This document shows positions 21,958-29,897 of a stretch of DNA of 42,667 bases, piece after piece. Origin of the DNA: Candidatus Parvarchaeota archaeon (lineage in GTDB: Archaea; Nanobdellota; Nanobdellia; Parvarchaeales; Parvarchaeaceae). Within the stretch, counting starts at the first letter, position 1. Every line of letters begins with the position of its first letter. The translations under genes and the position numbers were made by a program. The notes under the pieces were generated by a model, which was given only the letters and a program-made list of their open reading frames with translations, was not told the origin of the DNA and did not search any database. The DNA is taken from positions 1 through 42,667 of the forward strand of contig JAMCRN010000031.1 in the NCBI GenBank assembly GCA_023380585.1, given 5' to 3'.

Positions 21958-23211
21958 TCAAAGCCTCATGACAAAATCCATCAATTGGTCTGCTTTCTTT
22001 ATCGTTTTTATGTGGTTTTTCCTGCACGCGCTTTCTCCGAAGGCTAAAGTGTTATTGAATCCCCTATTTGTTATCATGACGGGGATGTTCGAGTTTATAT
22101 GCCTCTTGAGCTCAGAAGAAGTAGAATGATCACAGCTTAAAACAAACGTGTCTCCATTTTCAATCTCTATAAGCCCGGATATTCTGCCGATCAAGATTCT
22201 GTCCATCACCTCGATCACGTGGTACTTTTCATGGTATTTGCCTAAGTGCGCAGCCGAATCTGTCTGCTTTACATGGATATAGACGCAATCAAACTTATGT
22301 ATAGCGTAGGAAAGCATGTCCGCCTTGGCCTGTATGTCTTGTGTCAGGTCCGAACGTTCTTCGATGTCCAGTACAGACATCCCCGCTGCCTCTGCTATCC
22401 CTTTCTCTAACGGCATGCCGGCTATTGCTGCCCATTTCTTCCCATAATTTTTGTTTATGCTCGGCAAGTTCGGATCGTGTATTGCTCCATCTCTTAAGAA
22501 TAAGAAATTCGGCGCAGGCAGGCCATTTTCGATCCTTTTCTTGTATACTTTTGACTCCTTTATCACCTCCTGTGATTTTTTAATAAATTTGTTTAGGAGA
22601 TCTGCCGTGTATTTTGCTTCTTTTCTTGCCGGTCTTATACTTTTTATCTTCTTGTCTTTCACAGGAGACGCAAAACTAAGCTTTTTACCGTTTGGGAAGA
22701 ATTTCGCTACATAACCTGGTTCGTTGTTCGATACAAACTGAGAAAGCTTCCTTTCGCCGCCCTTTATCACAAGTCCCCCTCTGTAACTTTCTCCCGACTT
22801 GAAGTAAAAATCCGCGCCTATTTTGACTTTTGAATTGATGTCGTTCTCCAATTCGAACAGTTCTTCTTTTGACATATAAACCCTGACGTTTTCCAATTTC
22901 CCACCAGACGTCTGCCCGAAGTTCACCCTTAGACACAGATCGCCTTCTGAAGGGCCCATACCGAGACCCAAACATTCAAACCAGCCTCTGCCAGTAGAGT
23001 ATTTCAGGGGATCGTAGCCAAGATTTGCTAGCACACCGGCGTCGCTCTGCGGCGCAAGACGCCCTAAAACAGATGGGAAAGCGAAGGAGGAACGCGCTGA
23101 AAGCCTGACAATGTTCGGTTTATATGCGTACTCTAGCGGAGTCTTGCCGTTAAGCTGTCTTATCGGAGTGTCTCCCATCCCATCAACTATTAAAAAAATA
23201 GTTTTAGCCAT
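21958..23211 (-). CDS. apgM: Cofactor-independent phosphoglycerate mutase, archaeal type
   Basis: Glycolytic/gluconeogenic enzyme of 417 residues interconverting 3- and 2-phosphoglycerate through a phosphoserine, in the alkaline phosphatase superfamily. The start IFLIVDGMGD provides the first metal Asp, LAPQSDAGVLANLGYDP carries the nucleophilic Ser, and the end has HVKQTDSAAHLGKYHEK and SCDHSTSSE for the remaining metal ligands. Length matches the archaeal ApgM branch (about 400-415), not the bacterial GpmI. It overlaps the preceding coiled-coil gene by eight bases and is followed one base later by the polymerase gene, so the three form one operon. Confidence 0.94.
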   Translation of the reverse strand: MAKTIFLIVDGMGDTPIRQLNGKTPLEYAYKPNIVRLSARSSFAFPSVLGRLAPQSDAGVLANLGYDPLKYSTGRGWFECLGLGMGPSEGDLCLRVNFGQTSGGKLENVRVYMSKEELFELENDINSKVKIGADFYFKSGESYRGGLVIKGGERKLSQFVSNNEPGYVAKFFPNGKKLSFASPVKDKKIKSIRPARKEAKYTADLLNKFIKKSQEVIKESKVYKKRIENGLPAPNFLFLRDGAIHDPNLPSINKNYGKKWAAIAGMPLEKGIAEAAGMSVLDIEERSDLTQDIQAKADMLSYAIHKFDCVYIHVKQTDSAAHLGKYHEKYHVIEVMDRILIGRISGLIEIENGDTFVLSCDHSTSSELKRHINSNIPVMITNRGFNNTLAFGESACRKNHIKTIKKADQLMDFVMRL

Positions 23212-23923
23212 TAGAAGAAGCTAGATAAGCGAGCTTTCTTATCAGCTCTGACATCTTAGATGAGTTGTTATTCCTACGCGTTTCGTCTATTACCCTTCTC
23301 AGTTGTATTGATATGTCCGTGTTTGTCCGTATGAGTTCATTCAGATTCTTTATTAAGACTGGCAAATAATTCAGGTCTCTTGGCTGGAAAGTAGTGGTCT
23401 GTTTCTTTGCCGTTTCATCCTTTGTAGCCGGAACCTGCTCTTTTTGCACGCTCTTAACATGCGCCGGCTCCTGCGCTCTTTTTGAGGCTTCTCTCCTGCC
23501 AGCCCTTATGCTTTCCACTATCTGGCTTATTTCCTCGACCTGTTTTGCTTTATCCCTTAATTCGTTTATCTGCTCGTTCAAGTCTTTTGTGGATATCGTC
23601 TTTAAAGGAGGAGGCGCCTTAATTTCTTCGTTCATCTTCTCTGCAGGCAAGTCATCATGTCTTTCTACTATTTCGCTGCCAGAAGGTATATGTATGTCTA
23701 TTTTAGGTACCTCTTGGAATGAAACTGTTTGTTTCGCCGGTTCCTGTTTTTCCGTTGCCTGCTGCTTAGTCTGGCTTTTAGGAGGGCTGTACTGCGGGAT
23801 TTTTTTGAGTTCCTCTATGTCTATACCAAGGTTAGTCTCTATGTTCACTATCTTCTTTTTAAGTTCTTCTACTTGGGATAGAAAAGCATTTCTCTCGTCT
23901 TCGTAGCTTTTTGCTTCTTCCAT
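23204..23923 (-). CDS. Unknown coiled-coil/disordered protein, 239 residues
   Basis: I do not recognise this protein. Residues 1-45 look like a coiled coil with Glu/Lys heptads. Residues 48-105 and 155-185 are low-complexity, rich in Pro, Gln, Lys, Thr and Glu, and probably disordered. A second coiled coil (NEQINELRDKAKQVEEISQI) lies in the middle, and the last 60 residues (LPVLIKNLNELIRTNTDISI onwards) form a helical tail with an Asn-rich run. No signal or membrane segment is seen. It is the first gene of an operon with phosphoglycerate mutase and PolX, overlapping the former by eight bases. A scaffold role is conceivable but unsupported. Confidence 0.72.
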   Translation of the reverse strand: MEEAKSYEDERNAFLSQVEELKKKIVNIETNLGIDIEELKKIPQYSPPKSQTKQQATEKQEPAKQTVSFQEVPKIDIHIPSGSEIVERHDDLPAEKMNEEIKAPPPLKTISTKDLNEQINELRDKAKQVEEISQIVESIRAGRREASKRAQEPAHVKSVQKEQVPATKDETAKKQTTTFQPRDLNYLPVLIKNLNELIRTNTDISIQLRRVIDETRRNNNSSKMSELIRKLAYLASSNG

Positions 23924-23991
23924 ATTTTATAGTAAATAAGCCATTGTATTTAATACTTAATCAATGCCCGGATATAAGCAGCATCCCCGCA

Positions 23992-24657
23992 TCAATCACA
24001 CAGCAAGAGGGAATGATTTTTCTGGTATGGGTAAAGGTTTATGCTCTGTACTTTCTTGAAACGCCCTTTGAGGATCTTTACGGATTCTTTTATTATTTCG
24101 CTGCTTTCCCCGTATACATCTATGCTTTTGGTCTTTATGGCTATCGCTGCCGAGCCGCCTTTCTTTAAGAATAAATCGGCGTTTCTAATGAATATGTCGA
24201 CCTGGTTTCTCTGTGCTATGTCCTGATATAGAAAATCGCATGATGGAACGTATTTCGTATAGTCCTCTGGTTTAGATGCATCCGAAACTATCGGAAATAT
24301 ATTTTTTCTCTCTTCCGACAAGAATATAAGTTTTATGGCCATCTCTTCTGATACCTCCACTGCGTATACACTCCCATCCACGCCAACAATGTCGGAAACA
24401 TGAGACACAGTAGTACCGGACGAAGCTCCCAAGTATAGGACCTTAGACTCTTGTTTTATCTTAATGTCCCTAAGTCCATTATATATGGCCGCCCCCAGTT
24501 TGCTTTTCGATGGGATCCACTCCCTATACTCTAAACTGTTTATGTCTATCAGCCTCTCCCCATATACAGATCTGCCAAGGACAAGATTCTTGGTCAGCAG
24601 AGTTTTCCTGCCGTCCCTCATCCAGAATATGTTTTCTCCGATATTTTCAAGTTTCAT
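23992..24657 (-). CDS. flpA: Fibrillarin-like rRNA/tRNA 2'-O-methyltransferase
   Basis: SAM-dependent methyltransferase of box C/D ribonucleoprotein particles, 221 residues. The fibrillarin signature is clear: YREWIPSKSKLGAAI with the catalytic Lys, SAM-binding VLYLGASSGTTVSHVSDIVG, VYAVEVSEEM, the Asp of YQDIAQRNQVDIF, IAIKTKSID with the second Lys and a C-terminal YQKNHSLLL with the catalytic His. Length is only slightly below the usual archaeal 225-230. Its ATG overlaps the end of the Nop5 gene by four bases, the conserved archaeal pairing, so the two proteins should be made together and assemble on guide RNAs. Confidence 0.95.
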   Translation of the reverse strand: MKLENIGENIFWMRDGRKTLLTKNLVLGRSVYGERLIDINSLEYREWIPSKSKLGAAIYNGLRDIKIKQESKVLYLGASSGTTVSHVSDIVGVDGSVYAVEVSEEMAIKLIFLSEERKNIFPIVSDASKPEDYTKYVPSCDFLYQDIAQRNQVDIFIRNADLFLKKGGSAAIAIKTKSIDVYGESSEIIKESVKILKGRFKKVQSINLYPYQKNHSLLLCD

Positions 24658-25388
24658 GGCCTTATTCCCTTTATTTCTTTTTCTAGTCTGTCTTTTATCT
24701 CCTCGGAAATGTCTTTCTTCGATATATAATCTGCTTTAGCTGCTAAAGATATGGCTGCCGCTATCTTTTTCGCCGCCTTCGGTCTTTTTTCCAAGCTTAA
24801 ACCGGATAACCTTTCATGTTTGAATATGACACCGTATTTTGGTGTGCGATCGCCCTTTTTCCCTGAAAAAAGCGACATTTCCGCGCCCATCACCTGCACT
24901 TTGGAGGAGGGGAGCATCGCCAGTCGCTTTATCCCGTTGCTTAGAGCTATAAGGCGGGCGGATATTTCATATCCCGCTATAGAGTACATGTTTGGGTAAT
25001 TGGACCTTATAATCTCCTCAATCCTGTTCCATATCTGTTTCTTCACCATAGAGATGTTTCTTAGCTCGTTCAAATAGAGGTAGATCACATCCAAATCTTC
25101 ACTGGAAAGGTCATACCCCATGCTTTCCGTGCTTATGCCTTTTAGTTTACTTAGGTCTTTTCTGGAGATACTTGAAGAAAAACTCTCTATAAAATCTTCT
25201 TTTTCAGTCACAAGACGTTCCCATTCAGGAAAATAAAACGCGTACATGTCGCTCGAAGCCTTAAACAGCTCATTTTCGGCCTTTTCGGCTGACTCAACCA
25301 GCTCAAGCAGCCTCTTTATTAGGTCGTCCACCGACAGGCCGTCTTTAACAGCCTTCTTTGCCCGTTTGACATACTCCGAGTTATCCAT
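24654..25388 (-). CDS. nop5: Nop5/Nop56-like C/D box protein, lacking the N-terminal domain
   Basis: Core scaffold of C/D box RNPs, only 244 residues against roughly 360-420 for archaeal Nop5. The coiled-coil region begins almost at once, with MYAFYFPEWERLV at 49-61 matching the family FPEL landmark, and the C-terminal Nop domain is intact: YEISARLIALSNG, LPSSKVQVMGAEMSLF (159-174), PKYGVIFKH and AAISLAAKAD. About 100 N-terminal residues that normally bind fibrillarin are missing. The divergent epimerase gene starts 46 bases upstream, so no missing exon-like piece fits there. A TATA-like run is centred about 30 bases before the ATG. It is coupled to the fibrillarin gene. Confidence 0.9.
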   Translation of the reverse strand: MDNSEYVKRAKKAVKDGLSVDDLIKRLLELVESAEKAENELFKASSDMYAFYFPEWERLVTEKEDFIESFSSSISRKDLSKLKGISTESMGYDLSSEDLDVIYLYLNELRNISMVKKQIWNRIEEIIRSNYPNMYSIAGYEISARLIALSNGIKRLAMLPSSKVQVMGAEMSLFSGKKGDRTPKYGVIFKHERLSGLSLEKRPKAAKKIAAAISLAAKADYISKKDISEEIKDRLEKEIKGIRP

Positions 25389-25410
25389 ATTTATATTTGT
25401 TAAAGCACAT

Positions 25411-25424
25411 TAGTATTATTATAC
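25411..25424 (-). promoter_or_regulatory. TATA-like box of the nop5-flpA operon
   Basis: AT-rich AGTATAATAATACT-type sequence in the 46-base divergent gap, centred about 30 bases upstream of the nop5 ATG. The divergent epimerase promoter must overlap it, but I could not place its box with confidence. Confidence 0.4.
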
Positions 25425-25434
25425 TTATTTTGTT

Positions 25435-26379
25435 ATGAAAAACAAAAACGTACTGGTAACAGGCGGTGCCGGTTTTATAGGGTCAAATACTGTCGAGAAA
25501 CTTATAGACGACAATAGTGTGACGGTCATAGACAACCTTTCCAACGTACCTGACGACAGATTTATAGCACGATTCAAGAAAAACATGGGCTTTAGATTCT
25601 TAAAGAGGGATATAACTGACCCACTGACATTTAGCGACCTGGAAGATTTTGACGTCGTTATACACCTTGCTGCGCACTCCGATGTCAGAGGGGGCTATGA
25701 AGATCCCGACATCGATTTCAAGCAGAATATAATCGGTACAAAAAACGTCCTTGACTTTATAAAAAGAAAAGGCATAAAAGAACTGATATTCTCATCTTCT
25801 TCCGCCGCATATGGGGAGGCAAAGTCATGCCCTACACCGGAAGACTACGGTCCATGTATCCCTATCTCCACTTATGGCGCTACAAAATTGGCATGCGAAG
25901 GCCTTATCTCGGCTTACTCCGCTTACTACGGGATAAATGCGTCTATATACAGGTTTGCCAATGTTGTGGGAAAGAATTCCACACATGGGGTGATAATCGA
26001 CTTTATAAATAGGCTGAGAAAGGACAAAAAAAAGCTTGAAATACTCGGGGACGGAAACCAGGAAAAATCCTATATCTACGTTTCTGATTGCGTCGGTTCG
26101 ATGCTTTCAATACACGAAAGGACGAAGGGGGTCAGGATTGTCAACCTTGGGAATCACAGCACGACTTCCGTTAAAGCTATAGCTAGTATTGTAGAGAGTG
26201 AAATGGGACTCCATGACGTAAAGCATGTATTCATCGGAGAGAAGGATGGCAGGGGCTGGAAAGGCGATGTCAGAAAAATGCAGCTTGACATAAGAAAGAT
26301 GGAAGAAGAAGGGTGGAAAAATGATTACAGCAGTGATGACGCGGTTAGAAAGGCGGTAAAGGACATACTATCACAATGA
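25435..26379 (+). CDS. NAD-dependent nucleotide-sugar epimerase/dehydratase (GalE-like)
   Basis: Extended short-chain dehydrogenase of 314 residues acting on UDP- or dTDP-sugars. The Rossmann motif TGGAGFIG is at 9-16, the Asp binding the NAD ribose in VIDNLSN, HLAAHSDV follows, and the catalytic set is Ser in FSSSSAAYGEA plus Tyr147 and Lys151 in STYGATK. Substrate-binding RFANVVG, QEKSYIYVSD and NLGN segments are typical of UDP-glucose 4-epimerase relatives. It is the first gene of a cluster with two glycosyltransferases and a sulfatase-fold enzyme and ends two bases before the next ATG, so it probably supplies a sugar donor for surface glycan synthesis. Confidence 0.9.
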   Translation: MKNKNVLVTGGAGFIGSNTVEKLIDDNSVTVIDNLSNVPDDRFIARFKKNMGFRFLKRDITDPLTFSDLEDFDVVIHLAAHSDVRGGYEDPDIDFKQNIIGTKNVLDFIKRKGIKELIFSSSSAAYGEAKSCPTPEDYGPCIPISTYGATKLACEGLISAYSAYYGINASIYRFANVVGKNSTHGVIIDFINRLRKDKKKLEILGDGNQEKSYIYVSDCVGSMLSIHERTKGVRIVNLGNHSTTSVKAIASIVESEMGLHDVKHVFIGEKDGRGWKGDVRKMQLDIRKMEEEGWKNDYSSDDAVRKAVKDILSQ

Positions 26380-26380
26380 T

Positions 26381-27421
26381 ATGGATGTGACACTTGTAGT
26401 TGAAACACTGGACCAGAGCGAAGGCGGGATACCAAGGTACAACTTTGAAATATCCAAGATAAGAGAGATAAAAAACGTGATAGAATTCAGGAAATCGATA
26501 AAAAACGAAAGGCTTTCGGATAAACTGCTCAACAGGGCTTATAGGAGAAAAGATATACTAGAGGAGAACAGGAGAAAGATCGGAAAGATAGTCCATTTTA
26601 CGCAGCCAGAGATAATGCCGAAGACACATGCCATAGACGGGAAAAAGGTGGTCCTTACAGTACATGATCTGGCAGTATTCGGGACTATGAGATCAAGGAA
26701 CATATACTCTCTTCTTAGAGCTGCCTTGTTCAGGAAGCAATTCAGATACGCTATAAGACGTGCAGATACCATAATAGTAAACAGCAATCAGACCAAGAGC
26801 GAGATCGTAAAGATACTCAAAGTCGATACATACAAAATAAAAGTGTCTAACTTAGGGGTCGACGGAAAATTTAGGCCAATAAAAACGCAAAAGAAAGACA
26901 ATATAATAGGGTATTTCGGCGGATTTGACAAGAGAAAAAGAGTCGGAAAATTGATCAGGGACTTTTTGTCTTCTAGATTGAGTGACAGGTATTCTCTTTT
27001 GATATATGGCCCAGAAAACCGTGCTTACAGGTCACTAAGAAACCGTTTCTCATCTCTCGGCAGTGTTAAGTTCATGGGCAAGATACCAGAAGAAGACATG
27101 ACCAAGACAATAAACAAATTCAAGTATTTTGTTTCTGCGACTTCGTATGAAGGTTTTGGGCTTCCTCTGCTGGAGGCCATAGCATGCGGTATACCGACAT
27201 TTATTTATAATGATGCAGTGATCCCGGCAGAGGTCAGGCCTCTTGTCAAGACTATAAACAGGCTAGATGACATAACATTTTACAGTTATGGCGCAATAAA
27301 AAAAGACTTTATGAAGAAATCAAAGATTGTAAGAAAAAGATTCTCATGGGACAAGACAAGAGAGGTTACCTTGTCCGTTTATAGACACCTGTCTTCGGAA
27401 GAAAGGGACTCGATCGGTTAA
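26381..27421 (+). CDS. Glycosyltransferase, GT-B fold, family 4-like
   Basis: Cytoplasmic sugar transferase of 346 residues. The acceptor-side half has VETLDQSEGGIPRYN with the glycine-rich loop of GT4 enzymes, HFTQPEIMP and VLTVHDLAVFG; the donor half starts around NLGVDGKFRP and IIGYFGGFDKRKR, and carries the E-x7-E motif in SYEGFGLPLLEAIACGIP that binds the nucleotide sugar. No membrane helix is seen. It directly follows the epimerase gene with one base between stop and ATG. It likely adds a hexose to a lipid-linked or protein-linked glycan; the exact donor and acceptor cannot be named. Confidence 0.9.
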   Translation: MDVTLVVETLDQSEGGIPRYNFEISKIREIKNVIEFRKSIKNERLSDKLLNRAYRRKDILEENRRKIGKIVHFTQPEIMPKTHAIDGKKVVLTVHDLAVFGTMRSRNIYSLLRAALFRKQFRYAIRRADTIIVNSNQTKSEIVKILKVDTYKIKVSNLGVDGKFRPIKTQKKDNIIGYFGGFDKRKRVGKLIRDFLSSRLSDRYSLLIYGPENRAYRSLRNRFSSLGSVKFMGKIPEEDMTKTINKFKYFVSATSYEGFGLPLLEAIACGIPTFIYNDAVIPAEVRPLVKTINRLDDITFYSYGAIKKDFMKKSKIVRKRFSWDKTREVTLSVYRHLSSEERDSIG

Positions 27422-27426
27422 AACTT

Positions 27427-28533
27427 ATGAAAGTGTTCATAAACGTAGGGCCGCATCCTCAATACAGAGAAATAGTAGATTATCCTCCCAAAGGGGTCTC
27501 TTACGAAGTCAAAGGGGCCAGCGATGCGTCCAGATATTACTCTTCCAGGACTAACGGATTGAGGAAAAAAACCAACAGCATAATAAAGATCCTTGGCGTC
27601 CCCAGGATGACTTATTACAGGACAGACGCAGACGTCATATTCTCAACAAGGGGCATAATACCTCTCAATCCTGCTCCATGGGTGCTAGAACTTGAACACC
27701 CTTACGCATTCGTCGGAATGGACTACAAAAACTGGGGCATCAGGCAAAAATTCCTCGTAAAGCGGTTCTTAAGCATGAGAAATTGCAGATTTATAATGCC
27801 TAATTCGAACGGTGCTTTGATAGCGCTAAAAAGGAGTTTCGACGCCGAGGAAATAGAGAAAAAGATAAGACTCGTCTACCTCGCCGTTCATTACAAGAAG
27901 ATAAAAAAGATAAGGCATACAGGGATAAACATACTCACGATATCGAACGAGATCTATGGGAGGGGGTTCAACGTAATAAAAGACATGTACGTAAAGCTAA
28001 AAAGAAAACATCCTGAGATAAGGTGGATAATAAAAACAAGGACTAGGTTTCTGCAAAGAGACGTGGCATTCATAAAGAAGAGCGGCATAGAAGTGATAAA
28101 CGGCATTTTATCCGATGCTCAGATGGACGAGCTTTTCGGTATAGGCGATATATTCTTATATCCGTCCTTGGTGGACATAAACGCGATGGTTGTCAACGAA
28201 GCCATGAGAGCCGGTCTGCCTTTGATCACGACAGACACATTTGGTTTCAAGGACAAGGTTTTCTCGTATAAAAACGGTATAACAATACATGATCCTGGTG
28301 TATTCTGGAACAGTGATTTCCTAAGGACTGGATATGAAGATTTCTATAATTTTCATAATGAGAAAATGTCTAACGAGGCCTTTGCCGCACTTGATTATTT
28401 AATAAACCATGACAGAGAAAGAAAAAGAATGGGAGAAGTCGGCGAAAGATATGTAAGGTCCGGCTTCCTATCAGTAAAAGAAAGGAACAAAAAACTTAAA
28501 GCAATATTTGAAGAGGCCGTAAAAAATAGTTAA
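27427..28533 (+). CDS. Glycosyltransferase, GT-B fold (second of the cluster)
   Basis: Probable family 4-like glycosyltransferase of 368 residues, more divergent than its neighbour. The N-terminal half has VIFSTRGIIP and LELEHPYAFVGMDY; the C-terminal half has NILTISNEIYGRGFNVI, GILSDAQMDELFGIGDIFLYPS and SLVDINAMVVNEAMRAGLPLIT, the region equivalent to the E-x7-E donor-binding motif but with Asp in the first position. The His in EHPYAF could be the acceptor-site catalytic residue, by analogy. It starts five bases after the preceding glycosyltransferase stop, so co-expression is almost certain. Confidence 0.85.
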   Translation: MKVFINVGPHPQYREIVDYPPKGVSYEVKGASDASRYYSSRTNGLRKKTNSIIKILGVPRMTYYRTDADVIFSTRGIIPLNPAPWVLELEHPYAFVGMDYKNWGIRQKFLVKRFLSMRNCRFIMPNSNGALIALKRSFDAEEIEKKIRLVYLAVHYKKIKKIRHTGINILTISNEIYGRGFNVIKDMYVKLKRKHPEIRWIIKTRTRFLQRDVAFIKKSGIEVINGILSDAQMDELFGIGDIFLYPSLVDINAMVVNEAMRAGLPLITTDTFGFKDKVFSYKNGITIHDPGVFWNSDFLRTGYEDFYNFHNEKMSNEAFAALDYLINHDRERKRMGEVGERYVRSGFLSVKERNKKLKAIFEEAVKNS

Positions 28534-28538
28534 ATAGC
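28529..28538 (+). promoter_or_regulatory. TATA box deciding the sulfatase-fold enzyme start
   Basis: GTTAAATAGC overlaps the stop codon of the second glycosyltransferase and is centred about 25 bases before the ATG at 28558, supporting that ATG and not the TTG one codon earlier. Confidence 0.45.
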
Positions 28539-28557
28539 AAAATTTGCAAATAGATTG

Positions 28558-29883
28558 ATGGAACCGAACGTGATGGTGATAGTATGCGATACGCTTAGAG
28601 CGGACATCCTTGACGTATATGGGGGCGAAGCAAAGACCCCAAATATCAATAAACTCGCCAGGGACTCGGTCGTTTATACCGGGGCTATAGCCCCATCCCC
28701 ATGGACTTATCCCTCACATGTGTCCCTCTTTACCGGTCTTTATCCGAGCGAACACGGAGTACATGAGACCAAGAAGGTAAAATTGCTTGATTTGACAAAG
28801 TATCATAAAGCGCTTAAAGCCGAAAGATTGGCTGAAAGACTCCTTAGGTTGGGTTATAATACATCGGCTATCTCAACTAACGCCATGGTATCACCGTTCA
28901 CATATTTCGACCCGGGGTTCCAGTCTTTCTTAAGCATAGACCCTGCTCCTAAAAACAAAGAGAGTGATGTGTTCAACAAAGCAAGGAAACTTGGATCAAG
29001 TCCTTTCCAGATAGCCAAATCCCTCGCTAGGCAGGGAAAATTACTTGATATAGTTAGGTTCTATAAGGCATGGAGGAATATAAACGCCCTAAACAAGGCT
29101 TTGAACTATCCTTTAGATAAGGGATCGTCTCTGGTAAATGATATTCTGTCAAACGAAAAATGGGAGTCTAAATTCTTTAAATTCATAAATTTTGTCGAGA
29201 TGCATGAGCCTTATAAGGGTTACAAACCAAAAGAGACCTGGGACAATTTTACAGGCATAAAGAAGACTGGCAATAGAAAAGCCAATAAACTAAAAAAGCA
29301 ATACATACTTACTGCGGAGTATTTGGATTCGTCTATAGGGAACCTTCTGAAAACGCTTAAACGCAGAGGATACTATGACGACACTCTCCTTATAATAACG
29401 TCTGACCACGGACAGGCGTTCAATGAGCACGGATACATGTACCACAATACTTATCTCTATGATGAGATATCCCATATACCTTTGATAATAAAATATCCAA
29501 ACGGGAAGAAGTTCCTCAGGAGAGAAGGGTACCAGAGCATAGTGGATATACCGTCGCTTATAAAAAACGTCATGGAAGGCGGAGACGATTCGGCCCTGAC
29601 AAGAGAGACCGCGTTCTCAGAGGCCTACGGGGATGTGACAAGATTGCCTGGGGGTTATGAGCACAGAAGAGGATATGTAGTCCAAAAATATGAAAAAGTG
29701 AGAAAAGCTATCTACAAGGGAGGTTTCAAACTTACTGTGAACGGAAGCGACGGTGTTGTGGAAGAGTTCCTCAAAAAAGGAAGGCCAGTGGACGAAAAAG
29801 GGTATCTAGACGAAAAGAAGGAACTCCTGGAAGAGCTGGACATATTCAAAGGAAAAGAAGATTTCAAGATACCCGGGACCTAG
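28558..29883 (+). CDS. Sulfatase-fold enzyme with Thr at the nucleophile position
   Basis: Alkaline-phosphatase-superfamily enzyme of 441 residues related to sulfatases and phospho-group transferases. The first metal Asp is in VIVCDTLRADIL (Asp11). The sulfatase C/S-x-P-x-R signature reads TYPSH at 50-54 followed by VSLFTGLYPSEHG, so Thr replaces the formylglycine-forming Cys and His the Arg; codons were checked. The second metal site is ITSDHGQAFNEHG. No signal peptide or membrane helix precedes the domain, so it acts inside the cell or is exported another way. With Thr as nucleophile it is more likely a phosphodiesterase or phosphotransferase acting on glycans than a sulfatase. Confidence 0.85.
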   Translation: MEPNVMVIVCDTLRADILDVYGGEAKTPNINKLARDSVVYTGAIAPSPWTYPSHVSLFTGLYPSEHGVHETKKVKLLDLTKYHKALKAERLAERLLRLGYNTSAISTNAMVSPFTYFDPGFQSFLSIDPAPKNKESDVFNKARKLGSSPFQIAKSLARQGKLLDIVRFYKAWRNINALNKALNYPLDKGSSLVNDILSNEKWESKFFKFINFVEMHEPYKGYKPKETWDNFTGIKKTGNRKANKLKKQYILTAEYLDSSIGNLLKTLKRRGYYDDTLLIITSDHGQAFNEHGYMYHNTYLYDEISHIPLIIKYPNGKKFLRREGYQSIVDIPSLIKNVMEGGDDSALTRETAFSEAYGDVTRLPGGYEHRRGYVVQKYEKVRKAIYKGGFKLTVNGSDGVVEEFLKKGRPVDEKGYLDEKKELLEELDIFKGKEDFKIPGT

Positions 29884-29897
29884 TAGCGGCCGGGCCG

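Noticed and set aside
25389-25434. Missing Nop5 N-terminal domain hidden as a small gene upstream
   Set aside because: The gap is only 46 bases and divergent, so it cannot hold about 100 codons.
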